DNA of 64,000 nucleotides, taken from JAAFHI01 sp039793685. Lineage in GTDB: Bacteria; Acidobacteriota; Blastocatellia; Chloracidobacteriales; Chloracidobacteriaceae. Below are positions 33,326 through 42,028 of the stretch, piece after piece. The notes beneath the pieces were generated by a model. The model was not told the DNA's origin, did not search any database, and saw nothing but the letters and a program-made list of their open reading frames with translations. The stretch covers positions 32,019 to 96,018 of the forward strand of contig JBDRAL010000018.1 in assembly GCA_039793685.1 (NCBI GenBank). The letters run 5' to 3'. The translations under genes were made by a program, and so were the position numbers. Numbering within the stretch: the stretch's first letter is position 1; every line of letters begins with the position of its first letter.

Positions 33326-33775
33326 TTATTCCTGGTCAATAAACCGTTCCTCGAATGGAACCCCGTGTTTGCGGAGCAAAAGGATCAACTCGACCGAATA
33401 GGCCCGGTCGCGGTGGTGAACGGCCTGATTCCGGATGTACCGAATGACGTTCGGTGTCGCTGAACGGCTGACGCTGAAAATCGCATACCCGCGCTGCCAT
33501 TCGAAATTCCGGTCGCGGGTTTGACGGACCCAGCGTGACGAATTCGTTTTCATTACCCGAAGAATGTCGGCAACCGATTGCGTCAACGGGAGTTGCAGCA
33601 GAATGTGAACGTGATCCGGCATCCCGTTGATGATGAGCGGAAAGCCGCCGAGTTCCTGAATGATGCCGCCAAGGTAAGCATGGAGCGGCGGGGCGAGGTC
33701 GGGCGTGATGAACGGCAGTCGATGTTTGGTACTGAAAACGACGTGGGCGATAAAATTGGCGTAGGTCTGGGCCAT
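33326..33775 (-). CDS. tnpA: IS200/IS605-like Y1 transposase (TnpA)
   Basis: This is a single-strand DNA transposase of the HUH-Y1 type that recognises subterminal hairpins. The 149-residue length is normal. Visible motifs are FIAHVVFSTKHRLPFI at the N-terminus, the HUH motif DHVHILLQLP (about 57), SSRWVRQTRDRNFEWQRGYA, and the catalytic Tyr in VIRYIRNQAVHHRDR. It appears intact. Downstream is the cluster of CCTATGGC palindromes; on its upstream side TTCCGG (33786) and CCGGAA (33809) could form a left-end hairpin. It may be the enzyme that moved the palindromes; alternatively it is a resident RAYT-like gene. Confidence 0.88.
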   Translation of the reverse strand: MAQTYANFIAHVVFSTKHRLPFITPDLAPPLHAYLGGIIQELGGFPLIINGMPDHVHILLQLPLTQSVADILRVMKTNSSRWVRQTRDRNFEWQRGYAIFSVSRSATPNVIRYIRNQAVHHRDRAYSVELILLLRKHGVPFEERFIDQE

Positions 33776-33833
33776 AAAACGTGCTTTCCGGTGAGATAGC
33801 GATATTTCCCGGAATGCAACTGGCGTGCCAATT

Positions 33834-35630
33834 TTACTCGTGCAGTTCGCCGTTCCCGGCGTCGTGGAGACGACGATAGGCCCCGCCACGGGCCAAAAGT
33901 TCGTCGTGCGTACCTTCTTCAAGAATGTTCCCGTCTTCCAGAACGACGATCCGGTCGGCCCCGCGCACGGTCGCGAGCCGGTGGGCGATGACGAGCGTCG
34001 TCCGGCCGCGCATGAGGTTGGCGAGGGCGTCCTGCACGAGCCGTTCGGATTCCGCGTCGAGCGCGGAGGTCGCCTCATCTAATAGTAGTATGGGAGCGTC
34101 CTTGAAAATCGCCCGGGCGATGGCGATGCGCTGGCGCTGACCACCGGAAAGCGCCTTTCCGCTCTCGCCGACCGGCGTTTCGTAGCCGCCGCGTTCCATG
34201 ATGAAGTCGTGGGCGAGCGCGGCGCGGGCGGCGCGTTCGACGGTTTCCGGGTTGGCGTCGGTTCGTCCGTAGGCGATGTTGTCGGCGAAACTGCCTTCAA
34301 AAAGCGTCACGTCCTGCGAGACGAAGGCGATACGCGACCGCAGCGAGGCGAGGGTAAAATCCCGGATGTCTTTTCCGTCGATGAGGATGCGGCCGCCGGT
34401 CGGATCGTGGAAGCGCAACAGCAGACTCATCAGCGTACTTTTCCCTCCGCCGCTTCTTCCGACGAGGGCGACGGTGTGCCCTTTTTGAACCGTCAGATCG
34501 ACGTCCGCCAGCGCCGGGCGATCCGCCGATGTATAGGCGAAGCGGACTTTTTCAAACGTCAGTTCCTTTTCAAATCCTTTTAAATCAACGGCATCCGGCC
34601 GGTCGGCGACTTCCGCGTGTTCATCGAGGAGTTCGAAAACCCGTCCCGCGCTGGCGGCGACCTGATTGTAGGCCGCCCACGTCTGGGTCAGTTTCCGCAC
34701 CGGGTCGTAGAGTCGTACGAGCGCGAGCAGCGTTGCGGTGAAGGTCCCGACCGTCATTTCGCCGGTCGCGATGAGATGCCGGGTATAGGCGATGACTGCC
34801 GCGCCGATGACGACGCCGAGAATGTCCATCAGCGGCGAGGGCAGAAAGAGCGCCCGGGCCGTCCGGAGATTGAACCCGCGCAGTCGCCGCGAGGTGGCTT
34901 CGAACCGCCGCGCCTCGTGTTGTTCCGCCGTGTACGCCTGCACGACGCGGTGTCCGGCGAAGGTTTCCTGCGCCCGCGCCAGCACTTCCTGTACGCCCTC
35001 CTGCGTCGCCCGGCTCGCCCGGCGCAGCCGTCGACCGAGGACATTGGTCAGCAGGGCAATGACCGGCACGACCGCGAAGGCCAGCAGAGTGAGTTTCCAA
35101 CTGAGGGTCAAGGCCAGCGCAAGCAGGAAAACGAGGGTAAAGCTTTCGCGGAGGGCATCCGCGAGGTATTGCGCGACTGCCGACTGCATTTTTTCAACGT
35201 CGCTGACGAGGTGCGTGGCGAGGTCGGTCGCGCGATGGCGGTTGAAAAACGCCGCCGACTGGGCGAGGACGTGTTCGAAAAGCTGAAGCCGAAGCGTGAC
35301 GATGACGGATTGACCGACGCTCGTAAGCAGAAAGTTCGAAGCGAATTCCGCCATCCCCCGGACAATCGTCAGGCCGAGCATGAGGCCGAGAATCGTCGCC
35401 CAGTAGCCGCCGCCCGCCGGCAACCAGTCGCCGATGCGCGGCAGCGCGTAGCCTGCGACGCTCGGAACCATCGCGTTTGCTCCGCCCGCGCCGAGACCGT
35501 CGAGAATCGGCTGGATGAGGGCGGTCCGGGCGGCTTCGAGGACGCCGGTCGCGGCGGCGAGTACGACGGCGATGACGAGCCTTCCGGCGTGGGGACGGGC
35601 GTACCCCGCGATGCGGGTGAATTCACTCAT
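33834..35630 (-). CDS. msbA: Lipid A flippase / ABC exporter, MsbA-like
   Basis: MsbA flips lipid A-core across the inner membrane. The 598-residue protein fuses six membrane helices (about 15-310, including VIVTLRLQLFEHVLAQSAAF and LADALRESFTLVFLLALAL) to an ATPase with Walker A VGRSGGGKSTLMSLLLRFHD, Q-loop IAFVSQDVTLFEGSFADNI, signature ALSGGQRQRIAIARAI, Walker B ILLLDEATSALD and switch VIAHRL. Many multidrug exporters share this layout, but convergence with lpxB supports lipid A as the substrate. It is followed 4 bp after the JmjC-like gene on the same strand, so the two form an operon. Confidence 0.85.
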   Translation of the reverse strand: MSEFTRIAGYARPHAGRLVIAVVLAAATGVLEAARTALIQPILDGLGAGGANAMVPSVAGYALPRIGDWLPAGGGYWATILGLMLGLTIVRGMAEFASNFLLTSVGQSVIVTLRLQLFEHVLAQSAAFFNRHRATDLATHLVSDVEKMQSAVAQYLADALRESFTLVFLLALALTLSWKLTLLAFAVVPVIALLTNVLGRRLRRASRATQEGVQEVLARAQETFAGHRVVQAYTAEQHEARRFEATSRRLRGFNLRTARALFLPSPLMDILGVVIGAAVIAYTRHLIATGEMTVGTFTATLLALVRLYDPVRKLTQTWAAYNQVAASAGRVFELLDEHAEVADRPDAVDLKGFEKELTFEKVRFAYTSADRPALADVDLTVQKGHTVALVGRSGGGKSTLMSLLLRFHDPTGGRILIDGKDIRDFTLASLRSRIAFVSQDVTLFEGSFADNIAYGRTDANPETVERAARAALAHDFIMERGGYETPVGESGKALSGGQRQRIAIARAIFKDAPILLLDEATSALDAESERLVQDALANLMRGRTTLVIAHRLATVRGADRIVVLEDGNILEEGTHDELLARGGAYRRLHDAGNGELHE

Positions 35631-35634
35631 GGTG

Positions 35635-36480
35635 TCATTTCGCGGTGACGGTCGGCGCGGGGGCGACGACCGCGCGGAGGCGGGATTTCGCTGCGGTCAG
35701 CGTCCGGCGGGCGTGGCGATAGCCGGTCCGGGCGAGATGCCGCCAGCCGAGCCGGTGCGCGAGCATGCGCGACCACGGCACGCTCCACCAGAAATTCACC
35801 GCGATGGTGGTGTCGAGATTGTGGACCTGATGCCACCAGAAAATCGGGATGAACAGCACTTCGCCCGGTTCGATGACGCATTCGACCTCGCGCTCGGGTT
35901 TGAAGCCGGGAAAGGCGGTTCGGTCGGGGGCATCCACCGTGACGCGGCCCATCCGCGAGCGCGGCGAGGAGAGAGGGAAAGGGTAGAGCCGTTCGTTCGG
36001 GGCGAACAGCCGGAGGCGTTTGCGGCCCCGGACCTGGGCGAGCAGGTTATTCGCCACGTCGTAGTGAACCGGCGTTACGGCGTTTTTCTCAGCGATCCAG
36101 AGGTGGTCGGCGGTCAGCCGGTCGGCGATGTAGGCCGGAGCGGCGAAATCGCGGGCGAGCAGAGGAAAGGCCCGGAGCGGCATCTTGAGCATTGAGTGGA
36201 CGCGATCGGGGTGTTCGTCCGGACCATCGACGAGTTTCAGAAACTTGTAAAACTCCATCGTCTCGGTATTTGGAAACCGCTTGTTTTCATCCGGCATGAA
36301 AAAGCCGTCGGCGGTGTGCGACACCCGGACCTCGGTGACACCCGCGAGAACCGTCAAATACTGCGTCGTCCATCGGGTGAGCGCCTTCCAGTCATCGAGC
36401 AGGCCGGTCAGCACCACCGGCTCTCCGGCGGCGACGAGGGCGTCGAATTCGGCTGGGCTGGGCTGGTGAATCCGGCGCAT
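35635..36480 (-). CDS. Cupin-like JmjC/FIH-type Fe(II)/2-oxoglutarate oxygenase
   Basis: The 281-residue protein matches the cupin_8 (JmjC-like) family of hydroxylases. It has GEPVVLTGLLDDWKALTRWT near the N-terminus, the HxD iron ligands in TPVHYDVANNLLAQVRGRKR (about 145), and the distal His in FIPIFWWHQVHNLDTTIAVN (about 230), followed by FWWSVPW. Family members hydroxylate proteins, tRNA or small molecules; the target here is unknown. The chosen ATG at 36480 is immediately preceded by GGAG with no spacing, so a start further upstream (to 36591) is possible. It is co-directional with msbA, with a 4-bp gap. Confidence 0.85.
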   Translation of the reverse strand: MRRIHQPSPAEFDALVAAGEPVVLTGLLDDWKALTRWTTQYLTVLAGVTEVRVSHTADGFFMPDENKRFPNTETMEFYKFLKLVDGPDEHPDRVHSMLKMPLRAFPLLARDFAAPAYIADRLTADHLWIAEKNAVTPVHYDVANNLLAQVRGRKRLRLFAPNERLYPFPLSSPRSRMGRVTVDAPDRTAFPGFKPEREVECVIEPGEVLFIPIFWWHQVHNLDTTIAVNFWWSVPWSRMLAHRLGWRHLARTGYRHARRTLTAAKSRLRAVVAPAPTVTAK

Positions 36481-36683
36481 CTCCGGGCAAGGGCCTCCGT
36501 CGGTCGATGTGAAGTTTAGAAAATGGAACCAGGCGCGCCGTGGGCCGTGTTTTCTCGTGAACCGCCTCGGCGGGGCGCGCAGTCTAGGCAATCGGTTTCG
36601 ACAAGGTCAAGAAAACCAAAAGGTTGCGGGTAAAAACGCGACGGTTGATACCGGTTTCGCCGAAATGGTAGACTCGCCACCCT

Positions 36684-37007
36684 ATGTCAAAAGGCAGTCT
36701 CGGAAAAACGCTCTGGGTGATGTCGCGACGCTTTCTCATGATTTCCGTCGCGATCGCGGTTTTCATCCTTTCCGCCGCGACGGCGTACTTTTTTACGCGC
36801 GGCGCGGAAGTATCCGTTCCGAACGTCGTCGGCAAGACGGAGGCGCAGGCGCGCGACGAAATCACGCGAGCCGGTCTTCAGGTTCAGATCATCGACGTGT
36901 ACGACGCGCCGGAACCGGTCGGCACGGTCATCCGTCAGACGCCGAAATCGGGCCTGGTCGTCCGCAAGCCTTTTCCCGTCAAGATCAACGTCAGTCGGCA
37001 GAAATAA
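36684..37007 (+). CDS. Membrane-anchored single PASTA domain protein
   Basis: This 107-residue protein has an N-terminal cytoplasmic stretch, one membrane helix (RFLMISVAIAVFILSAATAYFF, about 16-37) and one extracytoplasmic PASTA domain (about 42-105). The domain reads VSVPNVVGKTEAQARDEITR, AGLQVQI and GTVIRQTPKSGLVVRK. PASTA domains bind peptidoglycan fragments in Ser/Thr kinases and PBPs; a stand-alone anchored copy may be a cell-wall sensor or accessory. It precedes rpe. Its TAA is followed at once by a GGATGAG array. Confidence 0.85.
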   Translation: MSKGSLGKTLWVMSRRFLMISVAIAVFILSAATAYFFTRGAEVSVPNVVGKTEAQARDEITRAGLQVQIIDVYDAPEPVGTVIRQTPKSGLVVRKPFPVKINVSRQK

Positions 37008-37129
37008 AGGATGAGGGATGAAGGATGAGGGATGAATGAAATCCCGATTTTCGCCACCGGCGTGCGAACCTTCCGCTGTCATCTTCCCCGAAGTTTTTCA
37101 TCCCTCATCCTTCATCCCTCATCCTTAAA
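37008..37129. repeat. Heptamer repeat array R9 (AGGATGA/GGGATGA class), inverted pair
   Basis: The left arm has four alternating AGGATGA/GGGATGA units (37008-37036); the right arm has their reverse complement TCATCCCTCATCCTTCATCC and onward (about 37098-37128). The central 60 bp are unrelated. It lies between PASTA and rpe. Confidence 0.85.
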
Positions 37130-37132
37130 AAT

Positions 37133-37801
37133 ATGTCCGTTAAAATCGCGCCTTCCATTCTTTCCGCCGACTTCGCCAAATTGGGTGAGGACATCAAGGT
37201 CGTCGAGGCCGCCGGGGCTGAAATTCTCCATGTCGATGTGATGGACGGCCATTATGTGCCGAATCTGACCATCGGGCCGCCGGTCGTCGCCGCGTTGCGC
37301 AAGGTCACGAACATGATTGTGGACACGCACCTGATGATGACCAACCCGGATGACTACATCGAGGCGTTCCGGGACGCCGGCGCGGACATGATTTCGGTTC
37401 ACGTCGAGGCGGTGGCGCACCTGCACCGGACGCTCGACGCCATCCGCAAGCTCGGCGCGCGGCCCGGCGTCGCGATCAATCCGGGAACGTCGCTTTCGAC
37501 GCTTGATGAAATTCTGCCGCACACCGACTTCATCCTCGTGATGACGGTCAATCCGGGCTTCGGCGGCCAGAAATTCATCGGAACCTGCCTCGACAAGATC
37601 GCCCGGCTGCGGCGGATGATCGAGGAACGGAATCTTACCGTTCACATCGAGGTGGACGGCGGCATCGGCATGAGCAACATTCGTACGCTGGTTGAACACG
37701 GCGCGGAATGGATCGTGGCCGGGTCGGCGGTATTCGGCGCGCCGGACCCGGGCGCGGCGGTCAAGGCCCTGCGGGCCAAAGGCGAAGGCGTCGAGGCGTA
37801 A
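37133..37801 (+). CDS. rpe: Ribulose-phosphate 3-epimerase
   Basis: Rpe interconverts ribulose-5-phosphate and xylulose-5-phosphate in the pentose phosphate pathway. The 222-residue TIM barrel has KIAPSILSADFAKLGEDI at the N-terminus, the metal-site VDVMDGHYVPNLTIGPPVV, DTHLMMTNPDDYI, MTVNPGFGGQKFI and the phosphate-binding HIEVDGGIGMSNI and VAGSAVFG. Length and motifs are fully typical. The ATG comes 4 bp after the right arm of the R9 array, so the array replaces any recognisable Shine-Dalgarno. It is followed by bamD on the same strand. Confidence 0.96.
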   Translation: MSVKIAPSILSADFAKLGEDIKVVEAAGAEILHVDVMDGHYVPNLTIGPPVVAALRKVTNMIVDTHLMMTNPDDYIEAFRDAGADMISVHVEAVAHLHRTLDAIRKLGARPGVAINPGTSLSTLDEILPHTDFILVMTVNPGFGGQKFIGTCLDKIARLRRMIEERNLTVHIEVDGGIGMSNIRTLVEHGAEWIVAGSAVFGAPDPGAAVKALRAKGEGVEA

Positions 37802-37832
37802 GCCGTAACGTGTGAAAGAGGTTGTTTTTCAA

Positions 37833-39020
37833 ATGAAGTTTCAACGCGCAATTGTAAGTTTGATTCTGACGGCGTTCGTCGCCGCGTCCCTCGCCTGTGG
37901 CGGCGGCGCGAAAAGCAAGGTTTCGACGGAGGAAGTCCGTGAGGGCCGCGACCGCGAACTCTACGCCGAGGGGCTGCGCTCGATGCGGCGCAAGCGGTAT
38001 GAGGAAGGCCGGCTGTTGCTCGGCACGCTCATCAGCACCTATGACGGCAGTCCGCTGCTTCCGCTGGCGAAACTGTTGATGGCGGATTCGTTTTACCGCG
38101 AGGGCGGCTCGTCGAATCTGGCGCAGGCCGACGTCGAATATCGCGAATGGCTCCAGTTCTTCCCGCAGCATCCGCTGGCCGACGACGTGCTGCTCAAGAT
38201 CGCGCAGATTCACGTCCGGCAGCTCGGGCCGTACAATCAGGACATTTCCGAAGCCCGTCGCGCCGAGCGCGAACTGCTCCGGCTGACGCGCGAATATCCG
38301 CAGTCGGCGCTTAACGATCAGGTCAAGGAATATCTGAAGTTCGTTCGCGAGCAGCTCGGCATGCATTCGCTCGACATTGCCCGGCTCTACTTCAAGCAGC
38401 AGCGCCCGAACGCGGTCAAGGGTCGTTGCGAGCAGATTCTGAAGAACTACCCGGAATTCACCCTCACGGATGAAGTCCTGTTCCTGCACGGCGTGGTGCT
38501 GGCCGAACTGGAAGACACGCCGTCGGCGGGCAAATCGTTCGCCCGGATTGTGCGTGATTTCCCGGAAAGCAAGTATCGCGACAAGGCGGCGGAATTCCTC
38601 GAACGGTTCCAGGTTCCAATTCCGGACGCCGATCCGAATGCCAAGCCGATTTATGCTGCCCGCAAAGGCTTCATCAAGCGCAAGTTCGAGGAAATCTTCG
38701 GACCGTCGGCGGACGTGCCGAAGGAAGGCATCATTCTCCGCAAGGACGACAGCATCGACCCCGAAGTCGAAAAACTGCTCGCGCAGGCGGGTGTGCGGGT
38801 TGACGTCATTACCCCGGATTCAATCGTGAACAACAACAAGGGGCAGCGCGCCGGAACCTACAACGGGAAAGATTCGAACCCGGCGCAGCCCAACAAGCCT
38901 TCGAATGACCCGCAGCCGAAAACGACTTCCAACGAGCCGACCGTAAAGCCGGACGACAAAAAGAAGGACAAAAAGAAAAAGAAGGACGACAAGTCCGCCG
39001 CCGCCACGCCGCGTCAATAA
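37833..39020 (+). CDS. bamD: BamD-like outer-membrane assembly lipoprotein
   Basis: BamD is the essential TPR lipoprotein of the BAM complex that folds outer-membrane proteins. The 395-residue protein begins MKFQRAIVSLILTAFVAASL, followed by ACGGG (probable lipidation at Cys 21, lipobox imperfect). Tetratricopeptide repeats follow: LYAEGLRSMRRKRYEEGRLL, PLAKLLMADSFYREGGSSNL, FFPQHPLADDVLLKIAQIHV and LKNYPEFTLTDEVLFLHGVV. Residues after about 270 form an extension absent from E. coli BamD (about 245 residues), with a Lys-rich tail. A GTG at 37812 is an alternative start. A Rho-independent terminator follows. Confidence 0.85.
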   Translation: MKFQRAIVSLILTAFVAASLACGGGAKSKVSTEEVREGRDRELYAEGLRSMRRKRYEEGRLLLGTLISTYDGSPLLPLAKLLMADSFYREGGSSNLAQADVEYREWLQFFPQHPLADDVLLKIAQIHVRQLGPYNQDISEARRAERELLRLTREYPQSALNDQVKEYLKFVREQLGMHSLDIARLYFKQQRPNAVKGRCEQILKNYPEFTLTDEVLFLHGVVLAELEDTPSAGKSFARIVRDFPESKYRDKAAEFLERFQVPIPDADPNAKPIYAARKGFIKRKFEEIFGPSADVPKEGIILRKDDSIDPEVEKLLAQAGVRVDVITPDSIVNNNKGQRAGTYNGKDSNPAQPNKPSNDPQPKTTSNEPTVKPDDKKKDKKKKKDDKSAAATPRQ

Positions 39021-39046
39021 GCCCTTCCGTTCATTCTTTGCAATCC

Positions 39047-39084
39047 ACGCGGAAGCGGGTATCGTGCCGCTTCCGCGTTTTCAT
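39047..39084 (+). terminator. Rho-independent terminator after bamD
   Basis: ACGCGGAAGCGG (39047-39058) pairs perfectly with CCGCTTCCGCGT (39067-39078), with an 8-base loop and a trailing TTTTCATTTT. It lies 26 bp past the bamD stop. Confidence 0.88.
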
Positions 39085-39117
39085 TTTCGAACCGCCCGTG
39101 ACCGGTCCCCGCCGTCC

Positions 39118-39156
39118 CTGACGGCTGACTACTGACCACTGCTACTGACTACTGAA
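39118..39156. repeat. Heptamer repeat array R10 (CTGACNN class)
   Basis: CTGACGG, CTGACTA, CTGACCA, a shortened unit, CTGACTA and CTGA follow each other directly before the ATG of the M14 peptidase gene (39159). No inverted partner is seen. It is the same word class as R13 and R5b. Confidence 0.7.
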
Positions 39157-39158
39157 AG

Positions 39159-41996
39159 ATGATTCGTTCCACACTTCTTCGCCTCTCGCTCTGCGCCGCG
39201 CTGGCGCTTTCCTGCGTCACCGCGCTGCGCGCGCAGACCTATGTGCCACCCGCGCCGCCGAACTCCGCCAGGCCATTCAATTTCTATCAGTATGAACCGT
39301 ATCGCGCGGACTTCATCCGCCCGGCGGCGATTCTCGGATACGAACCCGGCGAGTTCCACACGACCTACGCGAATTTTGAACGGATTCTGCGCGACTACGC
39401 GGCGAAGTCGAACCGTCTCAAGGTCTTTGAACGTGATCACACAGTCGAGCACCGGACGCTCTACACGCTGGCCATCAGTTCGCCCGAAAACATTGCCCGG
39501 CTCGACACGATCAAGGCGAAGGTGGCGAAGCTGGCCGATCCGCGCAAGCTGAGCGACGCGGACGCCGAGGCGCTCATCAAGGACACGCCGATCGTGGTCT
39601 GGCTGGCTTACAACATTCACGGAAACGAGTCGGCGGGTTTCGAGGCGATGATTCAGGTGTTCTACACGCTGGTCGCGAGCGACAATGCGAAGATCACCGA
39701 CCTGCTCAAGAACACGGTCGTCATCATCAACCCGTGCCAGAACCCGGACGGCCACGAGCGGTTCGCCACCTGGTACAACGCGACCGGCATCGGACGGCCC
39801 GAACCTTACGCGCTGGAACACAACGAACCGTGGAGCATCTACGGGCGGCTGAATCATTACCTTTACGATTTGAACCGCGACATGCTCGTCGCCTCGCAAA
39901 TCGAGTCGCAGTCGGCGATGAAGGCGTTTCAGGAATGGCATCCGCAAGTTTCGGCGGACCACCACGGGCAGACGGCGAACTACTTCTTCCCGCCCGCCGC
40001 GCTTCCCATCAATCCGAACATCGGCAAGGCGACGGCGGAGAAGTGGCTCGACGTGTTCGGACGCGGCAACGCGGCGGCGTTCGACCGGTACGGCTGGAAT
40101 TACTACTCGCGCGACGTCTTCGACCTGTTCTATCCGGGCTACTGGGATAGCTGGCCGGCGCTCAACGGCGCGACCGGGATGACCTATGAAACGGACGGCG
40201 GCGGCTGGCGCGGCCTCAACTGGCGGCGCGACGACGACAGCATCCTGACCATGCGGGACGGCATCGCGAAGCACGTCACGGCGAGCCTCGCGACGGTCGA
40301 GACGGCGGTGAACAACCGCGAGGCGCGACTGCGCGACTACCGGCAGTTCTTCAAGGAAGCGATGGACGAAGGCGGAAAGGGCAAGGTCCGTCAGTTCGTG
40401 ATTCCGCCGGGAGGCGATTCGACCCGGACGGCCAATCTCATCGGTCTGCTGCTGCGTCATGGCATCGAAGTCACACGGGCCAAATCGGCGTTCACGCTCA
40501 AGGGGATTCATGACTACGTCGGCGGAACGAACGCAAGTCGTGAGTTTCCCGCCGGGTCATACATCGTTTCATTGACGCAGCCGAACGGGCGGCTGGCGCG
40601 GGCGATTCTCGAACCGGATACCAAGCAGGACAAGGAATTCGTCGCCCGACAGCTTGAAAAGATGCGCCGCAACGAAGGCCGTGGCGACAACGCGGCGGGC
40701 GAATACAGCGAGTTTTACGACATTACTTCCTGGACGCTCCCGCTGACCTTTGGCGTTGACGCCTTCTGGAGCGAGGACGGCGCGGCGACAACGGGCGAGG
40801 TCGTGACGAGCGCGCCCGCCGTAACGGCTTCCGCCCCCGCGCGGGCCAATACAGCCTACGTTTTTTCACCCGACACCGATGCCGCCGACAAGCTCGCGCT
40901 GCGACTGCTTCAGGACGGTTACAAGCTGGCGACGGCGGCGCGTCCGCTGCGGGCGGGCAACAAGGATTATCCGCGCGGCGCGTTCATCCTGCGCGTCGAA
41001 CGCAATCCGGATTCGCTGCATGAGCGGCTGGCGCAGTTGGCCCCGCAATACGGCGTGACGGTCGATCCGGTCAACACCGCCTTCATCGACTCCGGCATCA
41101 CGGGCGTCGGTTCGGAAGCCATCGTGACGCTGCGTCCGCCGAAGGTCGCGGTCATCGCCGACGACGCGGTGAGCCAGACCTCCTACGGCGCGTTGTGGTT
41201 CACCCTGACCCGTGAAATGGACATCGACTTCACGCCGATTTCGATCAACACGTTCAAGGGCATCAAGATGAGCGAATATAACGTCCTCATCCTGCCCGAC
41301 GGGAGCGCCGGAGCGTATCAGCGCGCGTTCGGCAAGGACGGCGTCGAAAAGCTGAAGTCATGGTGCGCCGAGGGCGGCACGCTCATCTGCTTCGAGGGCG
41401 CGATGGCATTCGCGGCGAGCAAGGATGTCGATCTGACGTCGGCTCGGGCCGTCGAGGGCGAAAACGACGTCGTGCCTGACGTGAAGGACGCGAAGCCCGC
41501 CGCCGAGGCGAAGCCGGAAGAAAAGGCCGAGCCGAAAGGAAAAGAAAAGGGGAAGGGCAAGGAAGCCGAAAAGCCTGCTCCGGCAACGGAAATTAAATCC
41601 GAGGGCATCAAGCTTTCCCCGAAGCGTCCGATTCCGATTCCCGGGGCGATTTTCCGGGCGAAAGCCAACCTCGAACATTTCATGACGTTCGGTTACGAGC
41701 GGCCCGAAATCGTGGTTCCGGTGTTTGGCTCAAACTTCTGGAAACCGTCGAAGACCGGTACGAACGTTCTGACCATCAGCCACCCGACCGCCGTTTCGGG
41801 CTTTACCTGGGACGGCAACACCGAGCCGCTCATCCGCAACACGGTCTGGCTCATCGAGGAGCCGGTCGGCGGAGGTCACGTCATTCTGTTCGCGACCGAT
41901 CCGATGTATCGCTCGATCTGGCAGGCCCATCGCCGGATGGTTTACAACAGCCTGATTTTCGCGCCGACGATCAACTTCAGCACGGGAATCAAGTAA
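39159..41996 (+). CDS. Secreted M14-family zinc carboxypeptidase-like protein
   Basis: This 945-residue exported metallopeptidase has a signal peptide ending VTALRA. The M14 domain (about 65-390) carries the zinc ligands in YNIHGNESAGFEAM (His and Glu, about 154-157) and the second His in VSADHHGQTANYFF (about 267), and the catalytic Glu in GMTYETDGGGWRG (about 343). The C-terminal half contains segments like a class I glutamine-amidotransferase fold (YNVLILPDGSAGAY, GGTLICFEGAM) interrupted by a Lys/Glu-rich insert (about 775-810). Such large M14 proteins are common in Acidobacteriota and Bacteroidota and digest peptides outside the cell. Its TAA enters a GGATGAG array. Confidence 0.88.
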   Translation: MIRSTLLRLSLCAALALSCVTALRAQTYVPPAPPNSARPFNFYQYEPYRADFIRPAAILGYEPGEFHTTYANFERILRDYAAKSNRLKVFERDHTVEHRTLYTLAISSPENIARLDTIKAKVAKLADPRKLSDADAEALIKDTPIVVWLAYNIHGNESAGFEAMIQVFYTLVASDNAKITDLLKNTVVIINPCQNPDGHERFATWYNATGIGRPEPYALEHNEPWSIYGRLNHYLYDLNRDMLVASQIESQSAMKAFQEWHPQVSADHHGQTANYFFPPAALPINPNIGKATAEKWLDVFGRGNAAAFDRYGWNYYSRDVFDLFYPGYWDSWPALNGATGMTYETDGGGWRGLNWRRDDDSILTMRDGIAKHVTASLATVETAVNNREARLRDYRQFFKEAMDEGGKGKVRQFVIPPGGDSTRTANLIGLLLRHGIEVTRAKSAFTLKGIHDYVGGTNASREFPAGSYIVSLTQPNGRLARAILEPDTKQDKEFVARQLEKMRRNEGRGDNAAGEYSEFYDITSWTLPLTFGVDAFWSEDGAATTGEVVTSAPAVTASAPARANTAYVFSPDTDAADKLALRLLQDGYKLATAARPLRAGNKDYPRGAFILRVERNPDSLHERLAQLAPQYGVTVDPVNTAFIDSGITGVGSEAIVTLRPPKVAVIADDAVSQTSYGALWFTLTREMDIDFTPISINTFKGIKMSEYNVLILPDGSAGAYQRAFGKDGVEKLKSWCAEGGTLICFEGAMAFAASKDVDLTSARAVEGENDVVPDVKDAKPAAEAKPEEKAEPKGKEKGKGKEAEKPAPATEIKSEGIKLSPKRPIPIPGAIFRAKANLEHFMTFGYERPEIVVPVFGSNFWKPSKTGTNVLTISHPTAVSGFTWDGNTEPLIRNTVWLIEEPVGGGHVILFATDPMYRSIWQAHRRMVYNSLIFAPTINFSTGIK

Positions 41997-42028
41997 AGGA
42001 TGAGGGATAAAGGATGAGGGATGAGGGA
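41995..42028. repeat. Heptamer repeat array R11 (AGGATGA/GGGATAA class)
   Basis: AAAGGATGAGGGATAAAGGA continues as TGAGGGATGAGGGA in 7-bp register, without an inverted partner. It starts at the M14 gene's TAA and contains the initiation codon of hisB at 42014. Confidence 0.85.

Noticed and set aside
33776..34078. N-terminal extension of the IS200-like transposase
   Set aside because: The extra frame is a shadow of msbA; the 149-residue form beginning MAQTYANF matches the family length.
39129..40511. 460-codon minus-strand frame opposite the M14 peptidase
   Set aside because: The M14 zinc-ligand motifs are on the plus strand; the antisense product is Arg/Val-rich with no domain.
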